DNA of 64,000 nucleotides from Actinomadura rudentiformis. GTDB taxonomy: Bacteria > Actinomycetota > Actinomycetes > Streptosporangiales > Streptosporangiaceae. This document shows positions 25,377-38,359 of the stretch, piece after piece. Each line of letters starts with the position of its first letter. The first letter of the stretch is position 1. The position numbers were made by a program, and so were the translations under genes. The notes beneath the pieces are model-generated. The model searched no databases. It saw only the letters and a list, made by a program, of their open reading frames with translations, and was not told the origin of the DNA. The DNA lies in contig NZ_WBMT01000027.1 of assembly GCF_008923185.1 (NCBI RefSeq), positions 116,296-180,295 of the forward strand, written 5' to 3'.

Positions 25377-26516
25377 GTGGGCGGAGAGGACTCCCCGCAC
25401 GTGCCTCAACGCGTGCCGTCCGACCGGGACGACCCGGTCGGCGGCTCCTCATCGCCGATGGAGGCCACAGCCGGCGCCTGGGCCGACGACCTCGCCGACG
25501 GCCTGCTCGTCGCCGGTCGCGACGGGCTGGTCACGATCTTCAACGCTGCCGCCGTGCGGATGACCGGGATCGCGGCGGCGGCCGCCATCGGCCGTGACTT
25601 CCGCGACGTGCTCCCGCTGCACGACGCCGAGGGCCGCGACTGGTGGAAGTGCCTGGCCCCCTACGAGGGGCTCGCCACGCGCACCCGCCATCCCGAGCGC
25701 TCGCTCTACCTCCCCGACGACACCGAGCTGCTGGTCACCGCCGGCTACCGGCGCGACCGCGACGGCGCTGTGGAACGCTTCACGATCTCGCTCCGCGACG
25801 CCGCCCACCGCGCCCGGCAGGAGCGCGACCGCGCCGACCTGGTCTCGACCGTGGCCCACGAGCTGCGGTCCCCCCTCACCAGCGTCAAGGGCTTCACCGC
25901 CACGCTGCTGGCCAAGTGGCACCGCTTCAACGACGATCAGAAGCGCGTCATGCTCGAGACCGTCAACGCCGACGCCGACCGGGTGACCCGGTTGATCACC
26001 GAGCTGCTGGACGTCTCCCGCATCGAGGCCGGCCGCCTGGAGATGCACCGGCAGGTGGTCGACCTGGCCGACGAGGTGCGCAAGGTCATCGCGGGCAGGG
26101 TCGCCGCCGGGGACCCCGAGGAACGGTTCCGCTTCGACGCCCGGGGCGAGCTGCCGGACATGTGGCTGGACCCCGACAAGATCGACCAGATCCTCGGTAA
26201 CCTGGTGGAGAACGCCGTGCGTCACGGCGCCGGGACCGTCACGATCGTGGTGGAGCCGGACGCACACAAGGAGGGGGCGGCCGTGTCGGTGCGCGACGAG
26301 GGTGAGGGCATCCCGCCCGACGCCGCCGAGCGCGTCTTCCGGCAGTTCTGGCGCGGCCCCGGCGGCAACCGCCGCGGCGGCACCGGACTCGGCCTCTATA
26401 TCGTCAAGGGCCTGGTCGAGGCCCATGGCGGCGCGATCGCCGTACGCCGCGCCCCGGGCGGCGGCGCCGAGTTCCGATTTACGTTGCCCGCAGGGGCACC
26501 GGACCACGCGTCCTGA
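25377..26516 (+). CDS. PAS-domain sensor histidine kinase
   Basis: A protein of about 379 residues without membrane segments, so a cytoplasmic sensor. A PAS domain (about 30-135, DGLLVAGRDGLVTIFNAAAVRMTG) is followed by HisKA with STVAHELRSPLTSVKGF near residue 162 (phospho-acceptor His) and an HATPase domain with LVENAVRHG, DEGEGIPPDA and GGTGLGLYIVKGLV. No response regulator gene is adjacent, so it is an orphan here. Start GTG 25377 has GGAGG five bases upstream. A 90-bp spacing from the STAS gene leaves a shared stress-signalling role possible. Confidence 0.9.
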   Translation: MGGEDSPHVPQRVPSDRDDPVGGSSSPMEATAGAWADDLADGLLVAGRDGLVTIFNAAAVRMTGIAAAAAIGRDFRDVLPLHDAEGRDWWKCLAPYEGLATRTRHPERSLYLPDDTELLVTAGYRRDRDGAVERFTISLRDAAHRARQERDRADLVSTVAHELRSPLTSVKGFTATLLAKWHRFNDDQKRVMLETVNADADRVTRLITELLDVSRIEAGRLEMHRQVVDLADEVRKVIAGRVAAGDPEERFRFDARGELPDMWLDPDKIDQILGNLVENAVRHGAGTVTIVVEPDAHKEGAAVSVRDEGEGIPPDAAERVFRQFWRGPGGNRRGGTGLGLYIVKGLVEAHGGAIAVRRAPGGGAEFRFTLPAGAPDHAS

Positions 26517-26608
26517 TCGTCGCCGCTCCTCGCGGGCTTCCCAAGCCGCACACCGCCGCGCACTAGACTGCGGGGCGATCCATGCCGAGCCGGAGTTGTC
26601 TCACCACC

Positions 26609-27718
26609 ATGTCTGCACCCAACAAGTCCTACGACCCAGTCGAGGTGTCCGCGTTGCAGCCCGAAGCGCTCGACCGGGCCCGTGACGAGGCGCTGGCGGC
26701 CATCGCCGGCGCCGGCGACCTCGACGCCCTGAAGGAAGTCCGCCTGGCGCACGCCGGCGACCGGTCCCCGCTGGCCCTGGCCAACCGGGAGATCGGCGCG
26801 CTGCCGCCGCAGGCCCGGGCCGAGGCGGGCAAGCGCATCGGCGCCGCCCGCGGCGCGGTCGCCCAGGCGGTCAAGGCCCGCCAGGCCGAGCTGGAGGAGG
26901 AGCGCGACCAGCGCGTGCTCGTCGAGGAGACCGTCGACGTCACGCTGCCCTGGGACCGCGCCCCCCGCGGCGCCCGGCACCCGCTGACCACCGTCCAGGA
27001 CCGGATGGCCGACGTCTTCGTCTCCATGGGCTTCGAGGTCGCCGAGGGCCCCGAGGTCGAGGCCGGCTGGTTCAACTTCGACGCGCTCAACTTCAAGCCC
27101 GACCACCCGGCGCGTTCCATGCAGGACACCTTCTTCGTCGACTCCGAAGAGTCGGACCTGGTGCTGCGCACGCACACCTCGCCGGTGCAGATCCGCGCGC
27201 TGCTGTCGCGTGAGCTGCCGGTGTACGTGGTGGTGCCGGGCCGCACGTTCCGCACCGACGAGCTGGACGCCACGCACAGCCCGGTCTTCCACCAGCTCGA
27301 AGGCCTGGTGGTGGACGAGGGCATCACGATGGCCGACCTGCGCGGCGGGATCGACGCGTTCGTCAACGGCATGTTCGGTGAGGGACTGGAGGTGCGGATG
27401 CGTCCTTCGTACTTCCCGTTCACCGAGCCGTCGGCCGAGGTCGACATGCAGTGCTTCGTATGCCGTGGCGCCTCGGTCGAGCCGGGCGCCGACCCGTGCC
27501 GCACCTGCGGCTCCGAGGGCTGGATCGAGATCGGCGGCTGCGGCATGGTCAACCCGCGTGTGCTGGTCGCCTGCGGCATCGACCCCGATCGTTACAGCGG
27601 CTGGGCGTTCGGGCTGGGTGTGGAGCGCACGCTGATGTTCCGGCACGGCGTCGAGGACATGCACGACATGGTGGAGGGCGACGTCCGCTTCACCCTTCCG
27701 TTCGGGATGGAGATCTGA
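26609..27718 (+). CDS. pheS: Phenylalanyl-tRNA synthetase alpha subunit
   Basis: A 369-residue catalytic subunit of the (alpha-beta)2 PheRS. An N-terminal coiled coil (about 10-95) precedes the class II core with GFEVAEGPEVE, FHQLEGLVVDEGI, PSYFPFTEPSAEVDMQC and GWAFGLGVERTLMFRHGV. A CxxC-CxxC insertion (CFVCRGAS...CRTCGSEG) is typical of actinobacteria. Start ATG 26609 gives MSAPNKSYDPVEV as in relatives; ATG 26582 is an alternative. A TAGACT hexamer near 26564 may be its -10. No T-box signature was found upstream. Its TGA overlaps the pheT ATG. Confidence 0.97.
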   Translation: MSAPNKSYDPVEVSALQPEALDRARDEALAAIAGAGDLDALKEVRLAHAGDRSPLALANREIGALPPQARAEAGKRIGAARGAVAQAVKARQAELEEERDQRVLVEETVDVTLPWDRAPRGARHPLTTVQDRMADVFVSMGFEVAEGPEVEAGWFNFDALNFKPDHPARSMQDTFFVDSEESDLVLRTHTSPVQIRALLSRELPVYVVVPGRTFRTDELDATHSPVFHQLEGLVVDEGITMADLRGGIDAFVNGMFGEGLEVRMRPSYFPFTEPSAEVDMQCFVCRGASVEPGADPCRTCGSEGWIEIGGCGMVNPRVLVACGIDPDRYSGWAFGLGVERTLMFRHGVEDMHDMVEGDVRFTLPFGMEI

Positions 27719-30201
27719 TGCGCGCCCCGCTTTCGTGGCTGCGGGAGTACGTGGCGCTCCCCGCCGAGGTCACCGGCCGCGCGCTGGCGGCCAAGCTGAT
27801 CGATGCCGGGCTGGAGGTCGAGACCGTCGAGCAGGCCGGCGCCGACCTCGTTGGGCCCCTGGTGATCGGCCAGGTGCTGGCGATCGAGGAGCTCACCGAG
27901 TTCAAGAAGCCGATCCGCTACTGCCAGGTCGACGTCGGCATCGACAACGGAGCCAACGGCACGACCAGGAACATCGTCTGCGGCGCCACCAACTTCGCGG
28001 TCGGCGACCGCGTCGTCGTCATCCTGCCCGGGGGCGAGCTGCCCGGCGGCTTCAAGATCGGTGCCCGGAAGACCTACGGCAAGGTGTCCGAGGGCATGAT
28101 CTGCTCGGTGCGCGAGCTGGGCATCGGTGACGACCACGCCGGCATCCTCGTCCTCCCGCCCGGGGACGAGCCGGTCGGCACCGACGTGATCGAGCTGTTC
28201 GGCCTGCGCGACGACGTGCTCGACATCGCCGTCACGCCGGACCGCGGCTACGCGCTGTCGATCCGCGGCATCGCCCGTGAGGCGGCCGTCGCCTACGGCG
28301 TGCCGTTCTCGGACCCTGCCGATATCGAACTGCCGACCGAAACGGCCGGGGCCTACCCGGCGAGCATCGCCGACCCGAGCGCGTGCGACCGGTTCGTGCT
28401 GCGCGAGGTGCGCGGCTTCGACCCGGACGCGCAGACCCCGATGTGGATGCGGGTGCGCCTGTTCCGCGCCGGGATGCGGCCGGTGTCGCTCGCGGTGGAC
28501 GTCACCAACTACCTGATGCTGGAGCTCGGCCAGCCGCTGCACGCGTTCGACCGCGGCAAGCTCACCGGCCCGATCGTGGTGCGCCGCGCCGAGGCGGGCG
28601 AGACCCTGGAGACGCTCGACCACGTCAAGCGCACGCTCGACCCCGAGGACATCCTGATCACCGACGCGTCGGGCCCGATCTCGATGGCGGGCACGATGGG
28701 CGGCCTCAACACCGAGATCGACGAGAAGTCGGCCGACATGGTGATCGAGGCGGCGCACTTCGACGACATCGGCACCGCGCGGATGGTGCGCCGCCACAAG
28801 CTGCACAGCGAGGCGTCCTACCGGTTCGAGCGCGGCGTCGACCGTGAGCTGCCGCTGTACGCCTCGTACCGCGCGGCGCGGATGCTCGCCGACCTGGGCG
28901 GCGCCGAGGTCGTGCCCGGCGTGACGCACGCCCAGGCTCCGGTCGAGCGCGTCACGGTCACCATGGCGGCCGGTCACCCGGACCGCGTCGCGGGTGTCAC
29001 GTACGGCCGCGACACCGTCGTGCGCCGCCTGGAGCAGGTCGGCTGCGCCGTCGAGGGCGACGACCCGCTGCTCGTCACCCCGCCGACGTGGCGGCCCGAC
29101 CTGACCGACCCTAACGACCTCGCCGAAGAGGTCATCCGCCTGGAGGGCTACGAGAACATCCCGGCCCGCGCGCCGCGTCCGGCCGCCGGGCGCGGCCTGA
29201 CGCCGCAGCAGCGGCTGCGCCGCCGCGTCGGCCGGGCGCTGGCGGGCTCCGGCTACGCCGAGGTCCTCAACTTCCCGTTCGTCGCGGCGAAGGACTGGGA
29301 CTCCCTCCAGCTCCCGGCCGATGACGCGCGGCGCGTGGCGCTGCGGCTGGCCAACCCGCTGTCGGAGGACGAGCCGCTGCTGCGCACCACGCTGCTGCCC
29401 GGCATGTTCAAGGCCCTGGCGCGCAACGTGGGCCGCGGCTTCGGAGACGTCGGACTGTTCGAGCTCGGCCTGGTCTTCCGGCCCCGCCCGGAGGCCCCGG
29501 CACGTGCGCCCCGGCTGGCGGTCGACCGCGGACCCACGCCCGAGGAGATCGCCTCGGTCGACGCCGCGCTGCCCGACCAGCCGCTGCGCGTGGCCGCCGT
29601 GCTGGCGGGCGAGCGCGAGCCGTCCGGCTGGTGGGGCAAGGGCCGTCCCGCCACCTGGGCCGACGCCATCGAGGCCGCACGCACGGTGGCGCGCGAAGCG
29701 GGGGTCGAGCTCACGGTCAAGGCCGACCAGCACGCGCCCTGGCACCCGGGCCGCTGCGCCGCGCTCTACCTGGGCGAGACCCTGGTCGGGCATGCCGGTG
29801 AGCTGCACCCGCGAGTGATCAAGGCGTACGGGCTGCCGCCGCGCACCTGCGCGATGGAGCTGGAGCTGCGCAGGCTCGGCGACCCGGTCAGCCCGACCGC
29901 GCCGCACGTGTCGCCCTACCCGGTCGCCACCCAGGACGTCGCCCTGATCGTCGACGGTGCCGTGCCCGCCGCCGACGTCGAGGCGGCGCTGCGCGCCGGC
30001 GCGGGTGACCTCCTCGAATCGATCCGGCTGTTCGACATCTACACCGGCGAGCAGGTGGGCGAGGGTCGCAAGTCCCTCGCCTACACCCTGCGGTTCCGCG
30101 CACCCGACCGCACGCTGACGGCGGAGGACGCCTCCGCCGCCCGCGACGCGGCCGTGGCGGCCGCCGCCGAGCGCACCGGAGCCGTCCTTCGAGGCGCGTG
30201 A
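27718..30201 (+). CDS. pheT: Phenylalanyl-tRNA synthetase beta subunit
   Basis: An 827-residue subunit of normal length: N-terminal tRNA-binding OB domain (about 40-155, NIVCGATNFAVGDRVV), B1 editing and B3/B4 region (SIRGIAREAAVAYG, SMAGTMGG, IEAAHFD), B5 DNA-binding-like domain (WRPDLTDPNDLAEEVIRLEGYENIP near residue 458) and a C-terminal ferredoxin-like anticodon-binding domain (DIYTGEQVGEGRKSLAYTLRF). The start overlaps the pheS stop as TGATG, so the two are coupled. A strong hairpin separates it from the convergent oxidoreductase gene. Confidence 0.97.
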   Translation: MRAPLSWLREYVALPAEVTGRALAAKLIDAGLEVETVEQAGADLVGPLVIGQVLAIEELTEFKKPIRYCQVDVGIDNGANGTTRNIVCGATNFAVGDRVVVILPGGELPGGFKIGARKTYGKVSEGMICSVRELGIGDDHAGILVLPPGDEPVGTDVIELFGLRDDVLDIAVTPDRGYALSIRGIAREAAVAYGVPFSDPADIELPTETAGAYPASIADPSACDRFVLREVRGFDPDAQTPMWMRVRLFRAGMRPVSLAVDVTNYLMLELGQPLHAFDRGKLTGPIVVRRAEAGETLETLDHVKRTLDPEDILITDASGPISMAGTMGGLNTEIDEKSADMVIEAAHFDDIGTARMVRRHKLHSEASYRFERGVDRELPLYASYRAARMLADLGGAEVVPGVTHAQAPVERVTVTMAAGHPDRVAGVTYGRDTVVRRLEQVGCAVEGDDPLLVTPPTWRPDLTDPNDLAEEVIRLEGYENIPARAPRPAAGRGLTPQQRLRRRVGRALAGSGYAEVLNFPFVAAKDWDSLQLPADDARRVALRLANPLSEDEPLLRTTLLPGMFKALARNVGRGFGDVGLFELGLVFRPRPEAPARAPRLAVDRGPTPEEIASVDAALPDQPLRVAAVLAGEREPSGWWGKGRPATWADAIEAARTVAREAGVELTVKADQHAPWHPGRCAALYLGETLVGHAGELHPRVIKAYGLPPRTCAMELELRRLGDPVSPTAPHVSPYPVATQDVALIVDGAVPAADVEAALRAGAGDLLESIRLFDIYTGEQVGEGRKSLAYTLRFRAPDRTLTAEDASAARDAAVAAAAERTGAVLRGA

Positions 30202-30213
30202 TTCACCGCTGCG

Positions 30214-30247
30214 TCGCTCCGGCCCGCCTCCGGGCCGGCCGGAGCGA
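30214..30247. terminator. Bidirectional hairpin between pheT and the sugar operon
   Basis: Bases 30214-30224 pair with 30237-30247 (TCGCTCCGGCC with GGCCGGAGCGA) over 11 pairs, and an inner CCCG/CGGG can form too. It lies exactly between convergent stop codons and is GC-rich without a T tract. Confidence 0.7.
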
Positions 30248-31348
30248 TCAGAGCTCGGCCGCTTCGCCGGCCGCGGTGTCGCCGCGGAGGCGGCGGACGG
30301 CGAGCTGTGCGGTGACGATGTCCTCGGCGCCGCCAGCGACTCCGGTCAGTGGCGGCACGCCATCGGTGACCATGGCGTGGAAGGCGAGCAGCTCGTTCTG
30401 GAACGACGGGGTCACGTCGGCGTACCGGGTGCGCCGTTCGGCGCCGCCGTCGTTTTCGACGAGGGTGAGGCGGGTCGCCGCGCCAAGGAGATAGGGCGTC
30501 GGGAAGACCAGCTCGGCGGACCCGGTGGCGTGCTGGATCGCGACGGTCTCCCGGTAGGCGGGGTAGCCGGTCAGCAGGTGCCAGTGGATGGCGTACCGGC
30601 CGCCGCCCCGCAGCGGGCCGGTCAGCTCGATCGACCGGTCGCCCGGTGCGGGCCCGGACCAGACGGCGGCATGGTCGACGTCCGCGGCGCCGCAGGCCAG
30701 CAGGCGCAGCAGCGACAGGTCGTGGCTGATGCTGTTCAGGATCGCCGTGTACAGTCCCCGCGCGGCGGGCGGGGCGTCGCCGATGGCCGTCCGCAGCAGG
30801 TCGTCGTCGGCGGCGCGCAGCGCGGAGAGGACGCCGGCGGGCACGTCGTCCGGCGGGGCGGGCAGGTTGGCGAAGGACAGCTGCGAGGCGTCGCTCGGAT
30901 GCAGCACCGTCACCTGGACGGCATGTGCCTCGGGCATCGACCGGGTGAGCCGCATGACCGCCGGATCGTACTGTTTCATGTAGCCGACCATCAGCTTCGG
31001 CGAAGGCCCGGTGTCGAGCGCGGCCAGTTCGGCGGCCTCGGCGCGGGTGTAGGCGAGCGGTTTCTCGCACAGCACGGGGTAGCCGCGCCGCAGCGCCGCG
31101 GCCGCGGCCGTGCCGTGTGAGCCGGAGGTGAGCAGGACGAGCGCGTCGAACCCGCCCTTCTCCAGCATCGTCTCGAGATCGGTGTGGCACGCGGGCACCC
31201 CGTATCTGGCGGCCACCCGCGTGGTCAGCGCGGCGGAGAGATCGCAGACCGCGGTGATCTCGAAGTGGTCGCGGAGCCGTTCCAGCAGTGGCAGGTGCAC
31301 TGTCTGCGCGATGACGCCCAGTCCGGCGACGGCGATCCTGATCCTCAC
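30248..31348 (-). CDS. Gfo/Idh/MocA-family oxidoreductase
   Basis: A 366-residue NAD(P)-dependent sugar dehydrogenase. The Rossmann start IRIAVAGLGVIAQ is near residue 3; VLCEKPLAYTRAEAAEL near 94 is the family's conserved EKP motif with catalytic Lys, and ILNSISHDLSLLRLLA near 205 carries the HD pair. It is the last gene of an operon read leftwards from 39405 and overlaps the isomerase stop (GTGA start at 31348). The likely role is oxidation of a sugar or polyol released by the island's glycosidases. The substrate is unknown. Confidence 0.9.
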   Translation of the reverse strand: MRIRIAVAGLGVIAQTVHLPLLERLRDHFEITAVCDLSAALTTRVAARYGVPACHTDLETMLEKGGFDALVLLTSGSHGTAAAAALRRGYPVLCEKPLAYTRAEAAELAALDTGPSPKLMVGYMKQYDPAVMRLTRSMPEAHAVQVTVLHPSDASQLSFANLPAPPDDVPAGVLSALRAADDDLLRTAIGDAPPAARGLYTAILNSISHDLSLLRLLACGAADVDHAAVWSGPAPGDRSIELTGPLRGGGRYAIHWHLLTGYPAYRETVAIQHATGSAELVFPTPYLLGAATRLTLVENDGGAERRTRYADVTPSFQNELLAFHAMVTDGVPPLTGVAGGAEDIVTAQLAVRRLRGDTAAGEAAEL

Positions 31349-32240
31349 AGTCCGGCCCGCCTCAGCAGTTCGCGGTTGGCGCGCTGGTCGGCGAGGATCG
31401 CGTCCAGATCCTGGCCGGTGGCGGGCGCGTCCTGTTCGACGACGACCCAGCCGGTGTAACCGCACTCCTTGAGCGCCGCGGCGAACCCGGGTATGTCGAG
31501 GTCTCCGTCGCCCAGCGCGCAGAAACCGCCGCGGCGCACCAGCTCGGTCAGGTCCCCGCCGTCGGCGCGGGTCTGGGAGAGCAGGTCGCGGCGGGCGTCC
31601 TTGATGTGCACCTGGGTGATGCGGCCCGCCCAGGCCCGCAGGGCCGCCGGCGGGTCCCCGCCGGCGAGCCAGAGATGGCCGGTGTCCAGGCAGATCCCCA
31701 CGTCGGTGAGGTCGAGGAGACGCTCGACCTCCTCGGTGGTCTCCACGTCGGTGCCGAGATGATGGTGGAAGGCGGGTTCCAGGCCGGCGGCGCGGCAGAC
31801 GTCGGCGGCACGCTGCACGCGCGCCGCGAACGCCGGCCACTGAGCGTCGGGCACGCCGGGCTGGACGGGGACGCCGGGGCGGGCGAAACGCCGAGGGTTG
31901 CCCGGGCAGGCCAGCGTCGGGCGCGGTGCGAACCGTGGATCGTCCGGCGCTGCGGAGGAGAACCACTCCAGCGCGCGACGGAGCCCGCCGAGGTCCTCCT
32001 CGAACCCGCCGGGATCGCCATAGCGCAGGTCCACCCAGCCACCGGCCAGGCCGAGCCGATGGCCGGCCAGGCGGCCGGCCAGTTCGTGATCCGCGCCGAG
32101 GTAGCCGATGGGGCCGGAGTCGGTGCCGTCGTATCCGGCGCCGGCCATGCTCGCCAGCAGCTCGTCGGGATCGCGACTCGCCCCGTTCGATCCGTAGATG
32201 CCGAAGTTCACCGGGGCACTGGCCACCCGGGTCGCACCGT

Positions 32241-32244
<4 letters not shown>
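31345..32244 (-). CDS. Sugar phosphate isomerase/epimerase (xylose-isomerase-like TIM barrel)
   Basis: A 299-residue AP-endonuclease-2-type TIM barrel. AFHHHLGTDVETTEEVERLLD near residue 150, ICLDTGHLWLAGGDP near 175, VHIKDARRD near 205 and the terminal GWVVVEQDAP provide the usual Glu, Asp and His metal ligands. These enzymes isomerise or epimerise free sugars or inositols. Start ATG 32244 overlaps the beta-galactosidase stop (ATGA). Pairing with a Gfo/Idh dehydrogenase is a recurrent arrangement for inositol-like or keto-sugar catabolism. Confidence 0.9.
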
Positions 32245-35183
<2,939 letters not shown>

Positions 35184-35191
<8 letters not shown>

Positions 35192-36098
35192 GCAGCGCTC
35201 CCTTCATCACGTCCCGGATGAACTGCCGGGCGAACAGGACGAACACCACGACGAGCGGCAGGACGGCGAGCAGCGTCCCGGCCATCACCATGCTGTAGTC
35301 GGTGTGGTGGGCGGTGTTCAGCCGGGCGAGAGCCACCTGCAGGGTCACCTTCTCCGGGTCGACCAGCGCCACCAGCGGCCAGGCGTAGTCGTTCCAGGCC
35401 GTGATGAACGTATAGATGCCCAGGAAGGCCAGACCCGGCCGGATGGCGGGCAGCGCGACGTGCCAGTACTGCCGCAGGAACCCGCAGCCGTCGAGGCGGG
35501 CGGCCTGGAGCAGGTCGTCCGGCACGGAATTCTGGATGTACTGGCGCAGCAGGAAGATGCCGAACGCGTTGGCGACCCCGGGGAAGATCAGCGAACTCAG
35601 CGAGCCCGCCCAGCCCAGCTCCACCATGAGGACGAAGCGCGGGATCAGGGACAGCTGCGCGGGCAGCATCAGGGTCAGCAGCAGGAACCGGAACAGCATC
35701 CGGTTCCCCGGGAACTCGTACTTGGCGAAGGTGAACGCCGCCAGTGAGTCGATCAGGAGCACCAGGAAGGTCGTCGCGCAGGCGACGATGATCGTGTTGA
35801 GCAGCGACCCCATGAAGTCGACGTTGTCGAAGACGCGCTGGACGTTGCGGACGAGGTGCGGCCCCGGGACGAGTGCCGGCGGGTTGCGGTACATGTCCTC
35901 CGTGGTGTTGGTGGCCATCACCGCCGTCCAGTAGAACGGGAACACCGACACGAGCGTGCCGAACACCAGCAGCACGTGCAGGGCGATCCGCTTGGCCCGC
36001 TTCAGGGACCTGGCCCGCTGGTTCACCCGCTTGGCCCTGTTCGCCCGGTGCGCCGCTCCGGTCATGGGAACGCCCTGGTCGCTCACCGCCTGACTCAC
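35184..36098 (-). CDS. Carbohydrate ABC transporter permease (MalG type)
   Basis: A 304-residue inner-membrane permease with six predicted helices and the cytoplasmic EAA loop (VPDDLLQAARLDGCGFLRQYW) near residue 200. It is the MalG-like half of a sugar importer with the neighbouring MalF-like permease and lipoprotein. No ATPase gene lies in the operon; actinobacterial sugar importers commonly share a single MsiK-type ATPase, so that is the likely energy source (inference). Start GTG 36098 overlaps the upstream stop; an internal ATG at 36065 is possible. Confidence 0.93.
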
Positions 36099-37066
36099 CG
36101 GTCCCTCCTTCCCGAGCCCGCGATCAGGCGCCAGTTGATGACGGTGAACAGCAGGATGACCAGGAACAGCGCCCAGGCGATCGCGGCACCGTAGCCCAGC
36201 TGGTTGAAGTTGAACGCCTCGCGGTACAGGTACAGGACGGTGGTCAGCCCCGCGTGGCCCGGTCCGCCGGTGTCGGGGTTGGTCGCGTCGACGGTGCCGA
36301 ACAGCACCTGTGGCTCGGTGAAGGTCTGCATGCCGCCGATCGCCGACATGATGACCGTGAACAGGATGACCGGCCGGAGCAGCGGCAGCGTGATCTTCAG
36401 GAAGCACTTCACCGGCCCGGCGCCGTCGATCCGGGCGGCCTCGTACAGCTCCGAGGAGATCGCCTGCATGCCGGCCAGGTAGATGATCGCGTTGTACCCC
36501 GTCCACTGCCAGGTGATCAGTGCCGAGATGACGAGCTTGATCGCGAAACTGTCGGTCAGCCAGCCGACGGTCCCCACGTGCAGCCATTGGAGGACGACGT
36601 TGACCAGGCCGACCTGGTTGGCGAACACGGAGCCGAAGAAGATCGCGATGGCGACGATCGAGGTGACGTTGGGGATGAAGTACGCGACCCGGTAGAAGCC
36701 GCCGAAGCGCACCGACGAGTTCAGCATCGCCGCGAGGACCAGCGCCAGCAGGAGCATGGGGATGGTGGACAGGAACCAGATCGCGAACGTGTTCGTCAGC
36801 GACTGCCAGAACAGACTGTCCTTGACCATGAACCGGAAGTTCTGCAGCCCGACGAACTCCATGGGCCCCAGGCCGTCCCACTTGTGGAAGGCCAGGAAGA
36901 GCGAGAACAGCACGGGGCCCAGCATGAACACGGCGAAGAGGACGTAGAACGGCGAGATCGCGAGGTACTGCCGCCAGTAGGCCCGCAGCGCCTTCTTCAG
37001 TGTCCTCTTCTTCAGGGCCCTCTTTCTTGTTCGCGGATGCCCCGTGCCGGCACGGGTCGCGACCAT
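36095..37066 (-). CDS. Carbohydrate ABC transporter permease (MalF type)
   Basis: A 323-residue permease: basic cytoplasmic head (TRKRALKKRTLKKALRAYWRQY), six hydrophobic helices and the EAA motif SSELYEAARIDGAGPVKCFLKITLPLL near residue 220. PFYVLFAVFMLGPVLFSLFLAFHKWDG is the typical first-helix region of MalF/UgpA-like proteins. The ATG at 37066 directly abuts the binding-protein stop. It pairs with the MalG-like permease, whose start overlaps its stop. Confidence 0.94.
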   Translation of the reverse strand: MVATRAGTGHPRTRKRALKKRTLKKALRAYWRQYLAISPFYVLFAVFMLGPVLFSLFLAFHKWDGLGPMEFVGLQNFRFMVKDSLFWQSLTNTFAIWFLSTIPMLLLALVLAAMLNSSVRFGGFYRVAYFIPNVTSIVAIAIFFGSVFANQVGLVNVVLQWLHVGTVGWLTDSFAIKLVISALITWQWTGYNAIIYLAGMQAISSELYEAARIDGAGPVKCFLKITLPLLRPVILFTVIMSAIGGMQTFTEPQVLFGTVDATNPDTGGPGHAGLTTVLYLYREAFNFNQLGYGAAIAWALFLVILLFTVINWRLIAGSGRRDR

Positions 37067-38359
37067 CTAGCTCACGCCCTCGCGCTGGGCGACTTGCTTC
37101 GCGGTGCTGACCGCGTCGTTCCAGGCCTTCTCCGGGTCCTTCTTCTTCGCCCAGACGTCCTTCAACTCGGACAGGAACGGGGCGGAGACGGCCGCGTCCG
37201 CCGGCGCCTCGTAGGCGACGGGGATCTTGTCGGCGGCGGGCGCGAAGATCTCGATGGTCTTCTGGCCGCCGAAGAAGGGGACGGGCCCGGTCAGCTCGGG
37301 CAGTGAGTAGCTCGCCGGGGCGGCGGGGAAGTTGCCGTTGTCGACCCAGGTGCGGGCCTCGTTCTGCGGGCTGAGCAGCCAGGTGATGATCTCGAACGCC
37401 AGCGCGTGGTCGCCGCCGTCCCTGGGGATGCTCAGGAACGAGCCGCCGAAGTTGGCCGGCCCGCCCGGCATCGCCGCGACCCGCCACTTGCCCTTCGTCT
37501 TGGGGGCCGCCTGCACCAGGTCGAGGTAGTGCCAGGCCGCCCCGACGGAACTGGCGGCCGTGCCGTTGTTGTAGGCGGCGTTGGAGTCGGTGCTGCCCGG
37601 CTCGGCGTAGGGCGCCACGATGCCGAGCTCCATGGCCTTGATCGCCCGGTCCCAGGCGGTGCGGATATGGGGCTGGTCGGCGACGAAGCGGTCGTTCTCG
37701 TCGATGAACAGCTTGGTGCCCTGCTTGACCGTGTAGCTGAACGGTGCGCTTCCATCGTCGATGAGGTACGAGTCCGGCACGGCCTTCTTGAGCTTCACAC
37801 CGGCGTCGAAGTAGCCGTCCCAGGTGGACATCGCCGCGGACACGTCCTTGGGTTCGGTCGGCAGCCCGGCCTTGGCGAAGATGTCCTGCCGGTAGAACAG
37901 CGCGCAGGGTCCGATGTCGATCGGCAGGCCGAGGAGCTTGCCGTCCTTGGTCGTGGCCTGCTTCAGCTTCCACGACACGTACTGCGAGGAGAGCTTGTCG
38001 GCGCCGAGGGTGTTGAGGTCGACGAACTGGTCGGCCTTGGTGCCCTTGAAGAAGGGCATGTCCTCGCCCTTGACACCGGTGATCGAGGGCAGGAACGCGC
38101 GGCTGGTCATCGTGGTGAGCAGCTTCTGCTTGAACGTGCCGCCGATCACCGAGGGGGTCAGCTTCGTCTGGCTGAAGTGGGCGACCCCGTCCTTGAGGAC
38201 GTTCATGCTGATGCAGCCGTCCCAGACCCAGATGGCCATCTTCTTGCCGGCCAGGCTGTCGGAGCCCTTGCCCGATGGGCCGCCGCCGCATGCGTTCGCG
38301 GCGAGTCCCGCGCCGGTGAGCAGGCCGGCCTGGATCAGTCGTCTGCGTGTGAGTTCCAT
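37067..38359 (-). CDS. Sugar ABC transporter substrate-binding lipoprotein
   Basis: A 430-residue family-1 extracellular solute-binding protein. The N-terminus TRRRLIQAGLLTGAGLAANAC combines a twin-arginine-like RR with a lipobox-like ANAC at about residue 24, so it is probably exported by Tat and lipid-anchored. Later segments LLGLPIDIGPCALFYRQDIFAKAGLP and KWRVAAMPGGPANFGGSFLSIP are typical of oligosaccharide binders. The start ATG 38359 has AAGGA upstream and lies inside the 3' end of the PfkB gene (25-bp overlap). The ligand is unknown; a beta-galactoside or fucosylated/mannosylated oligosaccharide is suggested by the neighbours. Confidence 0.93.
   Translation of the reverse strand: MELTRRRLIQAGLLTGAGLAANACGGGPSGKGSDSLAGKKMAIWVWDGCISMNVLKDGVAHFSQTKLTPSVIGGTFKQKLLTTMTSRAFLPSITGVKGEDMPFFKGTKADQFVDLNTLGADKLSSQYVSWKLKQATTKDGKLLGLPIDIGPCALFYRQDIFAKAGLPTEPKDVSAAMSTWDGYFDAGVKLKKAVPDSYLIDDGSAPFSYTVKQGTKLFIDENDRFVADQPHIRTAWDRAIKAMELGIVAPYAEPGSTDSNAAYNNGTAASSVGAAWHYLDLVQAAPKTKGKWRVAAMPGGPANFGGSFLSIPRDGGDHALAFEIITWLLSPQNEARTWVDNGNFPAAPASYSLPELTGPVPFFGGQKTIEIFAPAADKIPVAYEAPADAAVSAPFLSELKDVWAKKKDPEKAWNDAVSTAKQVAQREGVS

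Noticed and set aside
26517..26608. T-box riboswitch before pheS
   Set aside because: Only ~90 bp are available and no AGGGTGGNACCGCG-like T-box or specifier stem is visible.
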